A DNA stretch of 64,000 nt, taken from contig RPFO01001345.1 of NCBI GenBank assembly GCA_009746045.1, positions 5,001 to 69,000 on the forward strand, given 5' to 3'. The first letter of the stretch is position 1. Each line of letters opens with the position of its first letter. Both the position numbers and the translations under genes were made by a program. Positions 51,110-62,900 of this stretch are shown here, in pieces. The notes beneath the pieces were generated by a model that worked only from the letters and a program-made list of their open reading frames with translations, was not told where the DNA came from and did not search any database. This DNA comes from Mesostigma viride (taxonomy: Eukaryota; Streptophyta; Mesostigmatophyceae; Mesostigmatales; Mesostigmataceae).

Positions 51110-51460
51110 ATGTAAGAGATGACGGCTGGCCATTCGGCATATTCTGATTTGGCACGCCGTAATGGTGAAAACCATTTGCGTTCAGTCCGCGGAAAACGCG
51201 GAAAACGCGATCTGCAAATTAATCCAGGCCGGAATCGAACTGGGGACCTCTCGCACCAATTTTGCTGACTATAGGACGGACGTCTCCGGATCCTAGGGCA
51301 TCGCCAACTGACACCTACAGTCATCCGCAAAAGTTCTCATTCGGCATATGGCCGCGGTTTTGGTGGAAGATGAGGTGCGCGTGCACATGCAGATCAATAC
51401 TTACGCGGTCTGCATCATGCCCCAACCATATGTACGTAGTCACTAGAGGGGTCGGTGTAT
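51110..51460. other. No gene; tRNA-like T-arm fragment inside
   Basis: At 51240-51265 the minus strand reads CCCCAGTTCGATTCCGG, which recalls a tRNA T-arm/B box. No complete cloverleaf can be folded. It may be a SINE or retroelement primer-site relic. Confidence 0.3.
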
Positions 51461-51469
51461 ATATAATAT

Positions 51470-52380
51470 GGGCGGGTATACTACACTGTGCCGACTGGAT
51501 GGGTCTGCATGCGAGCTTGACCGATCATCAGGGGAAGGCTTGGCTTCACTCCGTTTCCCTTGAGGGGAGCGTGGGGTCCGCATAACGCACTCCTGCGTGC
51601 CCTCCCCATGAGCCCTTTGTTCAGTGACGCTGGTTCCGGCCCTTTACGCCATCGCTCTCCGCCACCAGCTGTTTGCCCCGCAACCTCTCATCACGGCGGG
51701 TGCGTCCTGCGGCAGCTGCGCGGGCTTGCTCTGGATACTACTGGGACGCAAGTGCTATACATCGCGTGCATGGGTGGCCAGCAGAACCAAAACTGGTTCC
51801 TCTATCTCCATACCGCTCTCCTCCGGGTGGTGTGTGCCATGGTTCGGTCGGTCTTTCCCGGCCCACTCCACCATCAAGTGCGAGGACGCGGATGGGGCCG
51901 CCCTCTACTCCGGCACCCAACCACCGCCCCGACATTACCGTGCTTGACTACGACGGGCAGGGTTGCCACCTGCTCATCGATGTCTCCGTGGCTCGGCCGC
52001 TCTCGATCAGGTCGCCACATCCTCCGGGCGGCTGTGGATGCCGGCGCTGCTGCCGCTGTGGCTGAGCGCGCGACAAGTTTGCCTCCTATACGGCAATGTG
52101 GCCGGGGCCCCACCGGGTCATCCCCTTTGTCCTTGAGGAGTTCGGGGCCATGGGACCCACAACCGCGGAGTTTTCCCACGAGTGCTGCCAGCGCCGTGAA
52201 TGCCGCCTCGACCTCGAGGGTCAGACCGCCCCGTGGTCTGCCCGCATGTGGTCCTCGTATTGCATCAGTGGCGGCAGTGCCTGTCACTCGCCCTCACTCG
52301 CACCGTGGCTGATGTGTTATAATATTCCGCCGCCCCCGGGCCGACTTTGTCGCGACCCTGCGGTCTAGATCCCTCCCAGG
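51470..52380 (+). pseudogene. LINE ORF2 C-terminal domain relic
   Basis: Frames in this interval carry LFSDAGSGPLRHR, a degraded Cys/His segment (SHHGGCVL) and then PDITVLDYDGQG, HLLIDVSVARPL and HRVIPFVLEEFGAMGP. This order (LSD..R, zinc-binding stretch, D-V-aliphatic, VIPFVxExFGAxGP) is that of the C-terminal region after reverse transcriptase in some algal and animal non-LTR elements, as I recall it. Several frameshifts are present, and the RT itself is missing. Confidence 0.55.
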
Positions 52381-52569
52381 CCTGCATGGTGGGCCGCCAG
52401 TGACGTTGCTGTCGTAGTTTTGTGATGTAGTTAGTTGTATACCTTGTGCAGCTGGCGTGATCCTTGGATGTCCGTGTCAGATTACTATATTTCTTCTGGG
52501 TTCTACTTCTTTAATCGGGGTTTTCCTGATGTTACATGCCAATCTCACCTCCGTAATTTATCATTCTCA

Positions 52570-52645
52570 ATAAATATATTAATTAACTAATTAATTATTA
52601 AACTCGTGCTCCCGTTGGGGAGTCAGTCACGGAGCACCGAAGTGC
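52570..52645 (-). mobile_element. LINE 3' terminus with (TTAA)-type tail
   Basis: On the minus strand GTGCTCCGTGACTGACTCCCC, the hairpin and GAGCACGAG run into a degenerate ATTAATTA tail. This is the same terminus as at 21448 and 17655. Confidence 0.65.
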
Positions 52646-53018
52646 TTTTAATCCCTGTGTGTGCACAACAGGAGAAAGGGCAGAGACCCCCTTTAATTCT
52701 CCCTCATGCCCAAGGCATGCCACAGCTGCAATCGGACACGCTAAACGATCCGGCAGGATCTGTGGGTGCAATAACAAGGAGCGTGGGCAAGTAGCTCGTA
52801 ACGAATATATAGGCTGAATATTAGTTCGTCCTGCACACCTGCAAGCGCGGGACTGTGAGCACAAATTTCCCATCGGCTCTCGGTCTTGCGACATTACCCG
52901 GAGCGCCGAGTATGAATTACCCCGACCAACTGGACGGGCTGATCGACCTGGCGCTGGTCTGAGGCATGTGCCGCCTGCTCGGCACCTTCTCACCAGGCCG
53001 GGCTGAAGTAGGTCAGAA

Positions 53019-53135
53019 AGTACTTGCGTGTCATGCACATGGGCATGCCACAGAGTACTATGCTAGCTAATCTCATTAGAAAAATACAATTACACGAAAG
53101 TTACAAACACGTACTGTCAATATCGTCTGCATCAT
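53019..53135. repeat. Dispersed ~100-bp block, copy 2
   Basis: Matches 48680-48779 but continues past GTCTGCATCAT into GCCCCAAACATATAGTCAC. That continuation is also found at about 51400-51440. It therefore represents the sequence without the LINE-tail insertion. Confidence 0.8.
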
Positions 53136-53169
53136 GCCCCAAACATATAGTCACTATAACTAACTATCT

Positions 53170-53894
53170 TGTGCAGCCACTTCCAGCTCACTGAAGCCGC
53201 CATCATCGCTCAGCTCCGCCCCCCAGCCCAGCCTGCGCGGCCGACAGCCACATCGGCTTCCTCCCTCTGCAAGGATGACATCCGAGCAGTGCTGGTGGAG
53301 GAGCACGTGACCTGGCCGTTGGCCGAGAAGCTGACCTCGCTACAAACGACGCTCAACACGGTGGAGGCCCAGGTCTCCAATGTGGAAACCAAGGTCGTCC
53401 ACAAGCTCCAACCCCAGTTCACGGCGCTGCACACCGCGGCGCAGGCATCGGACACGGACGCTGCACTTGTCTCTCGCCTAAACCAGGTGGAGGGCAAGTG
53501 CGGCGTGCTCTGCATGACATGAAGAAGCTTGAAGCCATCACCGCCCACATGCACCGAGGCCCTGGCCTCACAGGTCCCAAAGATAGCGGAGCAGACGGCC
53601 ACCATCGCATCCCAGCCACCCCGGCTGGATCCGGTGCAGCTGCAGCGGGTGACTCCTCCGGCGCAGGACTTGGTGCGAAAACAGGATCGAGGTGCAGACT
53701 CAGCAGCAGCAGAATTGGGCGCAGGACTTGGCGCCAGCGCCTCCTCCAGTGGCGAGCCCCCCTCACCACTGGCAGACCCCTCAGCAGTGTCCCCACTGCT
53801 GGCAGCGGCACGCCGCGCCATGGCCCTAGTCACAGGACCAGAGGGCGGTATAGGGCCAGAGTACCTTCAGGCCCAGGGACAGGTGTCTCAGTGA
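53170..53894 (+). pseudogene. Coiled-coil protein relic, possibly retroelement ORF1/gag
   Basis: An acceptor-like TTGTGCAG precedes a frame rich in regularly spaced Leu/Val (LTSLQTTLNTVEAQVSNVETKV), suggesting a coiled coil of about 80 residues. After a frameshift near 53515 the frame continues as a Pro/Ala/Ser-rich tail to 53894. It ends against the copia relic on the opposite strand. I cannot name the family. Confidence 0.35.
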
Positions 53895-56251
53895 CCGGTG
53901 CCATGCAGCAGAAGCTCGGAAGACTCCTCCCCCTCCACCAGTGACGGCAGCAGCTGAGTTGATGGCAGGGCGCGCCATTGCGCCAGGCCTCATTGAAGAC
54001 CACGTGGCGATGTTGCACCACAGTGCGGGTGGCGGAGTCCAGGATCAGGTATGCCGGGGAGTCCACAGCATAACCGACAAAAATGCCAGGCATGGTTTTG
54101 GCCTCCAGCTTGCCACGATGCCCTTCCACACGATGCCAGGCTGGGCAACCGAAAATCCGCATGTGAGACAGATCAGCCAGCAAAAAATGTGGCGTGGCAT
54201 CACCAGGGTTTGAGGAGCACGGCAGGCAGTTGAGGATATAAATAGCACACTTGATCGACTCAGAGCCAGAACCGCCAGTATGCCTTCCCCAAGTCGGCAT
54301 GTGTCAACATTGCCATGCAGCGTCATGCCCATTGCCAGGCCCCCAAAACGCTCCGGCCACGCCGTTCTGCTCTGGGCAGTAGGGCGCTGAGAACTCCTGG
54401 TGGACGCGGAGTTCAGCCAACAAACCGCCCGCCAGGCTTGACCGGTGAAAACGGCAGCATCATTGTCGGTTCGCAGCACGACATGCAGATCGAGCCGGCG
54501 TAGAAGGGACATATCTCGCGGGCGAGCAGCTCTGCGAACCGCCCCACTGCCTCGTCCTTGGACTTGAGCGGAACCCCCCATCACCACCGAGTATAGCGTC
54601 GTCGGTGATGCCCAAAAAGTAGCGGGCTCCCCCCAGCGACTCCGCGCTCATCGGGCCCAGCAGGTCGCCATGGAGCTTGGCCCGCGGCACTGTGGACCGC
54701 CGCTGCCCAGGCGGGAAAGGCTGGCGCTTGATGAAGCCTGCCGGGCAGGAAGGACAGCCAGGAGCAGTCGAGTTGCTCCTCACCAGGTTTGATTCTGGTA
54801 TGGCGGTCAGCTTCTTGATGCGATCGGCGCCAGCATGGCCCAGTCGCCAGTGCAGCAGCAGGCTAACCGGCCGCTCCACCGTCGCAGCAGCCATCGCTGG
54901 CCCTGCCTTCGCCTGAGGTAACACATAGATGTTGTTCCGCATGGCGATCTTGTGATGCTTGTTCTCCAGCACCACTGTCTCGTTGTGGAAATCCACCTTG
55001 TGACCTGCCTTTGCGAGTTGCCCGACTGACAGAAGTCGTGCATTCAGGCCAGGTACAACAAGCAGCGCTCCTTGCAGTCGCACGCTGTGGCCGGGCAGCT
55101 CCACAGCGATGGTGTCCTGACCGGTAGCTTGCAGCTGTCCGACTGAGCCTGCGATTGCCCTGCTGTGGGGGGTAAGAGACACAAAGTCAGAGCGGCACGG
55201 GGACATGTGGCTGCTCGCTGCCGAATCCAGCACCCAGGTAAGCTTGTCGCCAGTATAACTGCGTGAGTGCAGCAGCCTCCGGCGACGGCGACTCCTCGCG
55301 GCGATGGTGGCCATGCAGAAGCCTGGCGGCAGCTCATCCGCCTCCTGAGTGGCGTTGGCAGCGGATCCAGCATGCAGGTGCGTTGCGACCCTTGTTCTGG
55401 TCCCCTCGGTTGCCGCCTTTCTTTCCCCCCTTGGGCTTGGTGTTGTACCTGCCCGGGGCCTTCTCAGGATGCTTGGTCCAGCATGCAGTCAGCCTCCTTG
55501 TGACCTGTCTTGTCGCAGTGGCTGCACTTCTTGTTCCCCCCGTTCCCCTTGCCGTTGGTGTGGTAGACCTGGCCTGTGCCAGCACTCTCCTTTTTCACCC
55601 CAGCACGTACGTCCCCCCTTAAGCAGATCCTCCGCCGGCCTCCATCAGTGCTTTCTTCACCACAGGCAGCTCGTCCTCCTCGTTGAACCGTACAGACACT
55701 GGTCAGCGCAGGGCGGTACTCGTCTGTCAGTGCTCCCAGTAGAATGGCAGCAAAATCACGGTCGCTGATGACTCCGCCTGCAGCCTGCATGGTAGTCATG
55801 CAGCACGTAGCAGCTCTGCCCTCCTCACGAGTTGCTGCATTGTCTCGTTAGGAAGCTTCTGTACACGGTGCAGCTTGCTCATTAGCTCAAACCTGTGGCT
55901 CTTGGTCAGCCTGGCTTCCTCATAGCTCTCCATGAGGACCTTGAATGCCTGGCTGCCTGTCTTTGTTGCCACAGTTGCCATGAGACGAGCTGCCTCACCA
56001 GTCAGACAGGTAAGCAATGCTGCAAACAGAGCTTTGTCTGCCCTCTCATTCTCCTCAGTTCCCAACAGAACAGCCTCCAAACCAAGAACAGTGTTTACTG
56101 CCAGAAACAGGTTCTTGAACTCCTCCCACTTTCCGTGTGGTCCTCACCTGGCAGCTGCACCAATAAAGGTCTTGCAGCTCTTGGCACAGGTGGAGACAAG
56201 AGTGGTGTAGTCAGACTCTCTGGCAGGAGTTGGGCTTCTTGGGTCAGCCAT
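53830..56251 (-). pseudogene. Ty1/copia gag-protease-integrase, decayed
   Basis: Polyprotein of an LTR retrotransposon. Running down the minus strand from the ATG at 56251: gag (UBN2-like, MESYEEARLTKSHRFELMSKL near 55900) and the zinc knuckle CSHCDKTGHKEADC (near 55510). Next are the aspartic protease WVLDSAASSHM (about 55230), the gag-pre-integrase HWRLGHAGADRI with CPSC (about 54790-54850), and integrase segments RTDNDAA (about 54475), NGVAERFGG (about 54355) and HMRIFGCPAW (about 54130). Many frameshifts occur. Reverse transcriptase and RNase H are missing. The Gly of the usual protease DSG/DTG motif is Ala. The gene order is the ordinary copia order, unlike the element at 60-64 kb. Confidence 0.85.
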
Positions 56252-56329
56252 GGTTCTGCTTCTGGAAGGTGTTGTCTCTGGGTTCTTTGATGGATGTCTC
56301 TGCTCCTCAAATGCAGGGTAGGCATCAAA

Positions 56330-56341
56330 CCTCCGATACCA
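56330..56341 (-). other. Copia primer-binding site
   Basis: TGGTATCGGAGG on the minus strand, just upstream of gag, matches the usual copia primer site against initiator-tRNA-Met (TGGTATCRGAGC). The 5' LTR should end at 56342 and extend upward, but I could not delimit it. Confidence 0.6.
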
Positions 56342-56449
56342 TGTCAAACAATGAGCATGCACACTTGTTCAGTGAGTGACACCGGCTGTCATGGCCACTG
56401 GTGTCAGATTGTTGTCAGAACACTCCATTCTGCCTCAACTGGTCTCTGT

Positions 56450-58373
56450 CTCTGAGCCTCTCAAGTCCTCCATGCATAGCCTGCACCTGCAAGGACAGGC
56501 ACAAAGGGTTCCAATCACAGCATTGTAAAAGGCAAACCCTGTCAATTCTTTTGACAGAAACAAATTTCAGGTGTTCCTTGCCTCTTGAAATGCTCCAGAA
56601 GGCACATTGGATTACCGCCTGTGTCGGTACAATACTAAAGGGTGCTGAGTGGGGAAAGGATCTTCCCCCTGCCCATCAGCTGGTGGAACCTGCTCAACTC
56701 AGTGTGACCTCTCTTGGTCTTACCAGACGATCATTTGCCGCTCAGAGCCCAATGTCGTTTGATGAGGTATAGACCTTGACTGTCACACATTTGCTGGCCT
56801 GGAGGCCTGGCGACAAGCATTGGCACGATTGCTTTAGGCTAGTGGCAACCGTTGGATGTTTTTGAAGGTATTTCAGAACCTCCGCCCAATGCTCAAAGGC
56901 TTCAGTTGCGTTTTGTCTGCAAAATGAAAAGGAAGCTCAATGAGCCTCCTGTTTCAAACGCACGTCCAGTTGTCACCCAGTTCCATGGTACAGCTGACTG
57001 AGTATGATAAGGAGGAGTTGTATACTCCTGGCCTGTCACATCCTGTTCTCAGGCTTCTCCTCACATTATATCTTGGAGCTATGGATGCTGGCCCGGATTA
57101 TGGAGCAGAGATTGATAATTTCACCAGAGCATTTCTGCATGGTGATCCCAAGGCGGCTCAAGCCACTTGGCAATCTCAACGACCCTGTTGTGTCAAACCC
57201 CCAGCATATGTTGGCTAGCTGAAGTATGTAAGTCATCCCTACATGGAGCCAAAAGTGGGCTGGGAAGGACTGGTCAGCAGTCCAGTCATTTGGTATAAAA
57301 CCATTGCTCCTGCCATCTGTGAAAGATGTCAGATGAATTAGCAATCTCACCTTGCCTATTGTCTCTTTGTTGGACAATGCAGAGGGCATGCAGCCAACGT
57401 GGGTTACATGTACTCTACATGGTGATTATATGCAACGCATTGGTCCCAAGGGAGGGCTAAATGAGACCTATAAGAGGCTCAATGACAAAGCGCCATGCAT
57501 ACGAACCAGAGCATTGTTTGCCAAGAATCACCAAGAAGTGCCATACTGTGGCATTGGTTGTACCCTTTTCCAGGATGATAAAGGATGGCATCTGAGGCTA
57601 CAACCGGCCAAGGGATATAAAGAAAGAATGAGTTGAAGAGTTACCCAGGAGAGTAACTGAAGCGAATGCCCCTACGGTTAAAAGGGTCAAATGGGTTGTT
57701 TGGCTGCCACAACCATGCAGTCATGATAGTTGCGGTTCCAAGCAGGATGCCAGATTCTGTTATCGTAGGAGAAGGAAGGAGGCGTCTTGAGATGTACCTC
57801 AGAGAATCACCTGACTTGGTGCTGTATGGAGTGAACTGGCACAAGCGTATCATCATAGATTATTGCTTACACGGATGCTATAGCCAGGAGTCTAGGTCCG
57901 CCAATAAGATTGGTGCCAGGGCCGGATGTTTGATCACCATCAGGAATGAAGGAAAGCAACCCTCGTTGGTGTACTGGTCCAGTAACCTTCACATTGCATT
58001 GGAGGAGGCGCTTTGCTGGCGTTGATACTGCATGCTGAGTGCAGGGCATATGCCATGTGCATTCGCGACGCGATACACATAAGAGAGTTACTCTTATGGT
58101 GACAGTCTGAGTCAGATAAGACCTCTACCTGTGATTGATGTCAGGGTTTATTGTGATAATAATAAACCCGTGATTTCCTTCATAAAGAATGAGAGGGCCA
58201 CAACTACTGTCTTAGACTACCTTGTGGCAAAGGAATTGTCCAGTCACTGTGTAACTATGCATCTTCCAGGACATGCCAACCCTGCTGATGCTATGACCAA
58301 GATTCACAGGCTGGCCCCTGATGGCTACCAGCTTCTGAGGTCTCTGATGGCTGGAAACCTTATTATGTCATGA
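56450..58373 (+). pseudogene. Copia-like reverse transcriptase/RNase H relic
   Basis: Homologous, in several frames, to the second half of the 60-64 kb polyprotein on the opposite strand. Matching segments: LTRRSFAAQSPMSFDE (about 56720), ELYTPGLSHPVLRLLL and a DNFTRAFLHGDP motif A region (about 57015-57150), and TLHGDY where the other copy has HGDD (about 57410). RNase H segments follow: SPDLVLYGVNW, YWSSNLHIALEEA, VYCDNNKPV and HANPADAMTK (57800-58310). Stops and frameshifts make it inactive. It lies head-to-head with the copia relic at 53.8-56.3 kb. Confidence 0.8.
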
Positions 58374-59956
58374 GGAAGAATCGGTCGATGAGCCACGAGC
58401 CACGAGCCACGAGCGGACATGGCGTGGACGGCGGTGCTCCGAACTTTTACGTCTGGGCCCCAAATTCCGTCGGACTACTTGCATCCGATGCGTCTTTATA
58501 AGGCACATCAGTTAAGCTTCCTTTGCACACGCAATGTGAAGGATATGGTTGCAATGCAGCAATGTGTGAATATGGTTGGAAACGGAGCTTTGTTAAATCG
58601 GATAATGTTTACAGCGCTCACACACTTGAGGCTTGTACGCGCGCTTGCCAAGTCAAGGCACAACACGTGAGGCGGGCTCGCAAGAGATGCCCATTTGGCA
58701 CTGGCCTATTGTTTATATACTTGTGCACTGTGCTTGCTAGTCCTGAGCAGCCTAGGAGGCCTGCTCAGTAATAACACCCCCGGTACAGTATTCACTACCT
58801 GTACAGCGCCCAGTTCCTATACAGTAGGTCTGCCATACAGGCACAGTGACCACAGAGTACAGTCACCACAGTGATTATTGCATCTGCACCTAGAAGTCCA
58901 GGACTAAGCCTGCGGTACCAACAGACCACAGGTTAAGGTTCCTATTTCCTGCGTACGACGTATTAATCCAATACCGTCGTAGGTACAGCACCTAATTCCT
59001 GTCAGCCCAGGAATTACTGTCGACCCCATATGTCGTCGGCAAATATTCACGTCCGACTTAGAAGAACAGCCGGCTCGCGCTCGCGCGCGACCGGGAAGTC
59101 GGAACGCCATAACTTTCTTGATACTTGTCGGAATGAACTCGTTCCGGTGCCGCTGGAATCGCAGAGATATGCCGAATCAGGATCACGCCAATGCGCTTGG
59201 CGTTAACTCCAATCCTTTCTTTTCTTGAGCTGTAGCAGCTCACACAAGTCTACATACAAACACACACAATGGGTACTGGATATCCTCCCCAGACTACAAG
59301 TCACAACCCGCTGGGCATGACAGTCAGCTTGGATTCCTTATTATATGTACATAGCACCCATACTGGCTCAGGAGCACAAACAAATTACAATGAGTCCCTA
59401 TCCCTTCACGGGAGGCTCGTTGTGTTACCCATGTACAAGAGGTTGGCCAACTGTGGCAGCCCATAGGTGTTCAGTTAAGAACTTGAGAAGTATGTACAAC
59501 CTTCAGGACCTTAGGCGAAACCCCACAGATCACCCACAACAGCTCATCAGAAAACATTGCTGACCCCCAGACGGGAGTCGGCGCCGGTCTGCTGCCCCTT
59601 ATCGAACCAGACACAACATCTACGCGAAGCACATGCAAAACACAAGCTCCCATACTCGTTCCAACCGTGGAAAATCAGGGGACCTGTCGCCACCTCACCA
59701 GCATGGTGGATGGGTCAGCCAGTCCGTGAAACTCCGCCTTAAGACGGCACCAGGGAATCGAACCCCGCCCACAAACCACAGATCTGGGGAAACCTCAGAC
59801 TGAGATGAAAACCCCAGATAGACATCTCTCCATCAGAGACAATGTCAGACATTCCCACACCAGAGACATGTCTCACCCCTCAAGGTGTGCTCAGGATTAT
59901 GTACAATCAAGCTCCCAGCCTGATATCCAGAGACTTAAGCACCCAGCTCTCAGCTT
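58374..59956. other. No gene recognised; probably contains an LTR
   Basis: Lies directly downstream (minus strand) of the 60-kb polyprotein stop, where its 3' LTR should be, and downstream of the plus-strand RNase H relic. A T-arm-like GGGGTTCGATTCCCTGG lies near 59735-59755 (minus strand). No LTR pair can be confirmed within the window. Confidence 0.4.
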
Positions 59957-62900
59957 TTAGACAGATAGACCGACTTGACAGTCAGCATTCATGAGCTTCC
60001 TCAGTACATTGTACTGGGCTGGGGCCTTGTGTGGCAGCTTTGTCAATGCATCAGCAGGGTTCTCCTCGCCAGGGATATGCTTCAAGTCAACCAAACTGGC
60101 CAACTCCTTCAGCAACAAATAATCCAGGTCCCGGCTCCTGGCCAGCTGCTTGTGAACAAACTGGACCATACCCATGCTGTCTGTTAGCAACAACGTCTCC
60201 ATCTGCAAGGTCCAAGGGGTAACTGAAGCCAGCTCCAGCATTAACTCCTTTATGTACAGGCTGGACTGGATCCCCTCGCATATGGCCCTGCATTCTGCCA
60301 CATCTGAACTGATACAGACCCTCTTCTGCAGTCTGCTGTACCAGCTGAACAAACTTGCCCTGCTCTGATAAAAAGCAAACAGAGCAGCAGATCTCCCCCT
60401 GACCTTGGTAACCTGGCGAGCATCCATGGAACTGTCAACAAAGATCTCCAAGGTGATAGGCTGGGTAAAGTCAATCCCAGACAAAATCAGATCAGGGGTA
60501 CTCTCCACCAACCGGGCTATGACTCGAGGCTTCTCATCCTCAAGCACCTCATCAGGCATTCTGCTATGGACCATCAAAGACGGACCACAGATGCTGGCAA
60601 ACCAGGCCCACATGCCTCTCAACTCAGGTCCTGCAGCCTGGGTGATCTTCTCTGGCAAGGCCTTCACAATGGTCTGTTTATAATCTCCTCCAGCCTGAAG
60701 CCTGATACTCCACTCCCCGTCCCTCCTGAACAGGGTAGCCTGCATTCCACAGAACACTACAGGCTTGTTGGGCTCCTGCCACAGCTCCTTGCCCAGTGAA
60801 AACTTGCCACTGATGACAGGAATAAACTTCTTCAGCCAGGTCGTGGGGGCTAGCAAATGCAGATCATCTCCATGCAAACTAGCATACACTGGCAGACCCT
60901 CCCATTGGGCCAGCAGCAAACAGGGATCAACTGAAGACACTCTCAAGCCACACTCACTGATCAGAGCTTCCTGCAGCGTGAGTCTCCAGATGATTGGGCT
61001 CGACCTGAGTCCTTCCAGGCCCTTCAGAATAACCAGGAATTGTTGATGCAGCTCCAGCTTCCAGATGGCAGGCACCTCAACACAGTAAGGCTCATCCTGC
61101 TTCCACACCCTCCTGGCCACTTCTGGATCAGATTTTAAAAATGCCCTCTTGAAGTCCAGCAGCACTGATGACATAGCTGCTCCCCTGTTCAGCAACCCCA
61201 CGTAGAGACATAGCAAAATTCTCCATGTGTCGTGTAGCATCCCTGGCGTGTATAGCTCCTCTCCTGGCAGACTCCCCGTGCCGTGATACTCATTCAGGAC
61301 AGGCCTGACATGGGGCACTGATACCTCATCCACAACCTTCCTCTTCAGCACAAATCTCAAAGCAAGCTTCCTTGATGCTGGGGGACGTCTGTCTGTTGGT
61401 GCAGCACACTCAAACTGCAACCACTCCTCCAATGCCTTGGAGAAGGCGAGCTTCCAAGCCTCAAACAAAGTAGGCGAGCTCATCTCTTGGACCAGCTGGT
61501 CATATGTCAAAGGAGAGTGTGCAGCAAGGCTCCTGTGAGTTATGCCAATACTGCTGGGGTGCAACACAGCTGGAATCACCAAACTGGCCGCTGGGGGCAC
61601 CTCCCCTTCATCCCATTTTACACCCTTGACCGGCTTGGCCCTGCACCTGACTGGAAATGTTGTCCTGAAATTTTCTAGGGGAATCATCCCCCAGCCATCT
61701 CTTCTCAGAGCTGTAGCTCTGATAGAAATCCCAGGATTGCCCAGAAAATTCTGACCCAAAATCACAGGGCCATCATAGTCCTCTAGGACAAGGAAGGTCA
61801 CATCCACACCCATGACAGGGGCAGTAACCTCTCCCAACACCCTTAGATGCGTCCTACCACTGAAATCAGACACCCAGGGGCAACTTGGTTCTCCGACCAG
61901 CAGTTCTCCTGTATGCTGAGGTCCCATGACAGAAACCTGTGCATTGGTATCTATCTCCATGGCAGCTACCTCAGGTTCATCCAACTGGACAAGCTTGGAC
62001 ACCTTAGGCTCCTTCTTGGCTCTTTGCAAAGCCTGTACAATATCTGATAGACGCACACCCCTAGGCCTGGTGTCGGGCCGTTCCGGAGGTGCAGCCTGTC
62101 CGCCTGCTTGCCCAACCACCGTATGTGAAGGTACCCCAGGGGCCGGGCCAGGGTCACCCTGAGGGCTCGATACAGCTGTAGCACCCTGATCAGGAAGCTC
62201 CACGTCACCCCCGCCTTGTACACCAGCGGGCACCTGGAAGAGGTCTCCTTGATTACCTCCCCGGGGACGGATCTTTGACCAGGACAGACGGTGCACTGCT
62301 TGGGAGCCATCAATGGCCACCCAGCACTTATGGCCAGCGGCTTCTACTCGGGTCACCACCCCATCATGCCAGCTGCCACGTTTCCCTGGAAAGCTTGGTT
62401 CCTTCCACACAACAACCTGTTGTCCAACGTTAGGTTCTAGGACACTCCAGCCCTTGTCTTTCTGCCTCAGCTTGAGGAACTTGGCCTCTAGCTTCTCCTT
62501 CCATGCCTGCTCAGCATCAGCTGGCAGCATCCTGGTATGCAGCATAAGAGGATTGATGGCAATGTCACCAAAGAACATGGGAGTCCTCAGGTTCAGCCTG
62601 TCCTCCACAGAACGTAGCCATGCAGATGTCACAATGGCAGATGACGTCCTTGGAATCCTCTCCACCAGCAGCACAGTCTTGATCTCTTGGATGGCTCTCT
62701 CCACCACCCCTTGCTGGCCGTGGCTCTCCCTGGGTGTAATCAGCAACTCTGGAAACTCTGGCAGGTTCTCACAGCACTCAAACTGAATGTCACACTGCAA
62801 CAACTCCAACCCAGGGTACCTGCTCCTTGTCAACTTCAGAGCAGCAATCAATGTAGGCTTCTCCATGTCAGGCAGGATCTCTAGGGTCTTGTACTTGGTA

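Noticed and set aside
51225-51310. tRNA gene (B-box-like GTTCGATTCC on the minus strand)
   Set aside because: The T-stem does not pair well and no cloverleaf can be built. At most it is a SINE relic.
53210-53833. 207-codon minus-strand frame
   Set aside because: It lies opposite the coiled-coil relic, has no domain, and does not continue the copia polyprotein.
59730-59762. tRNA gene (T-arm GGGGTTCGATTCCCTGG on the minus strand)
   Set aside because: The T-arm folds, but no matching acceptor, anticodon or D arm can be found at the right distances.
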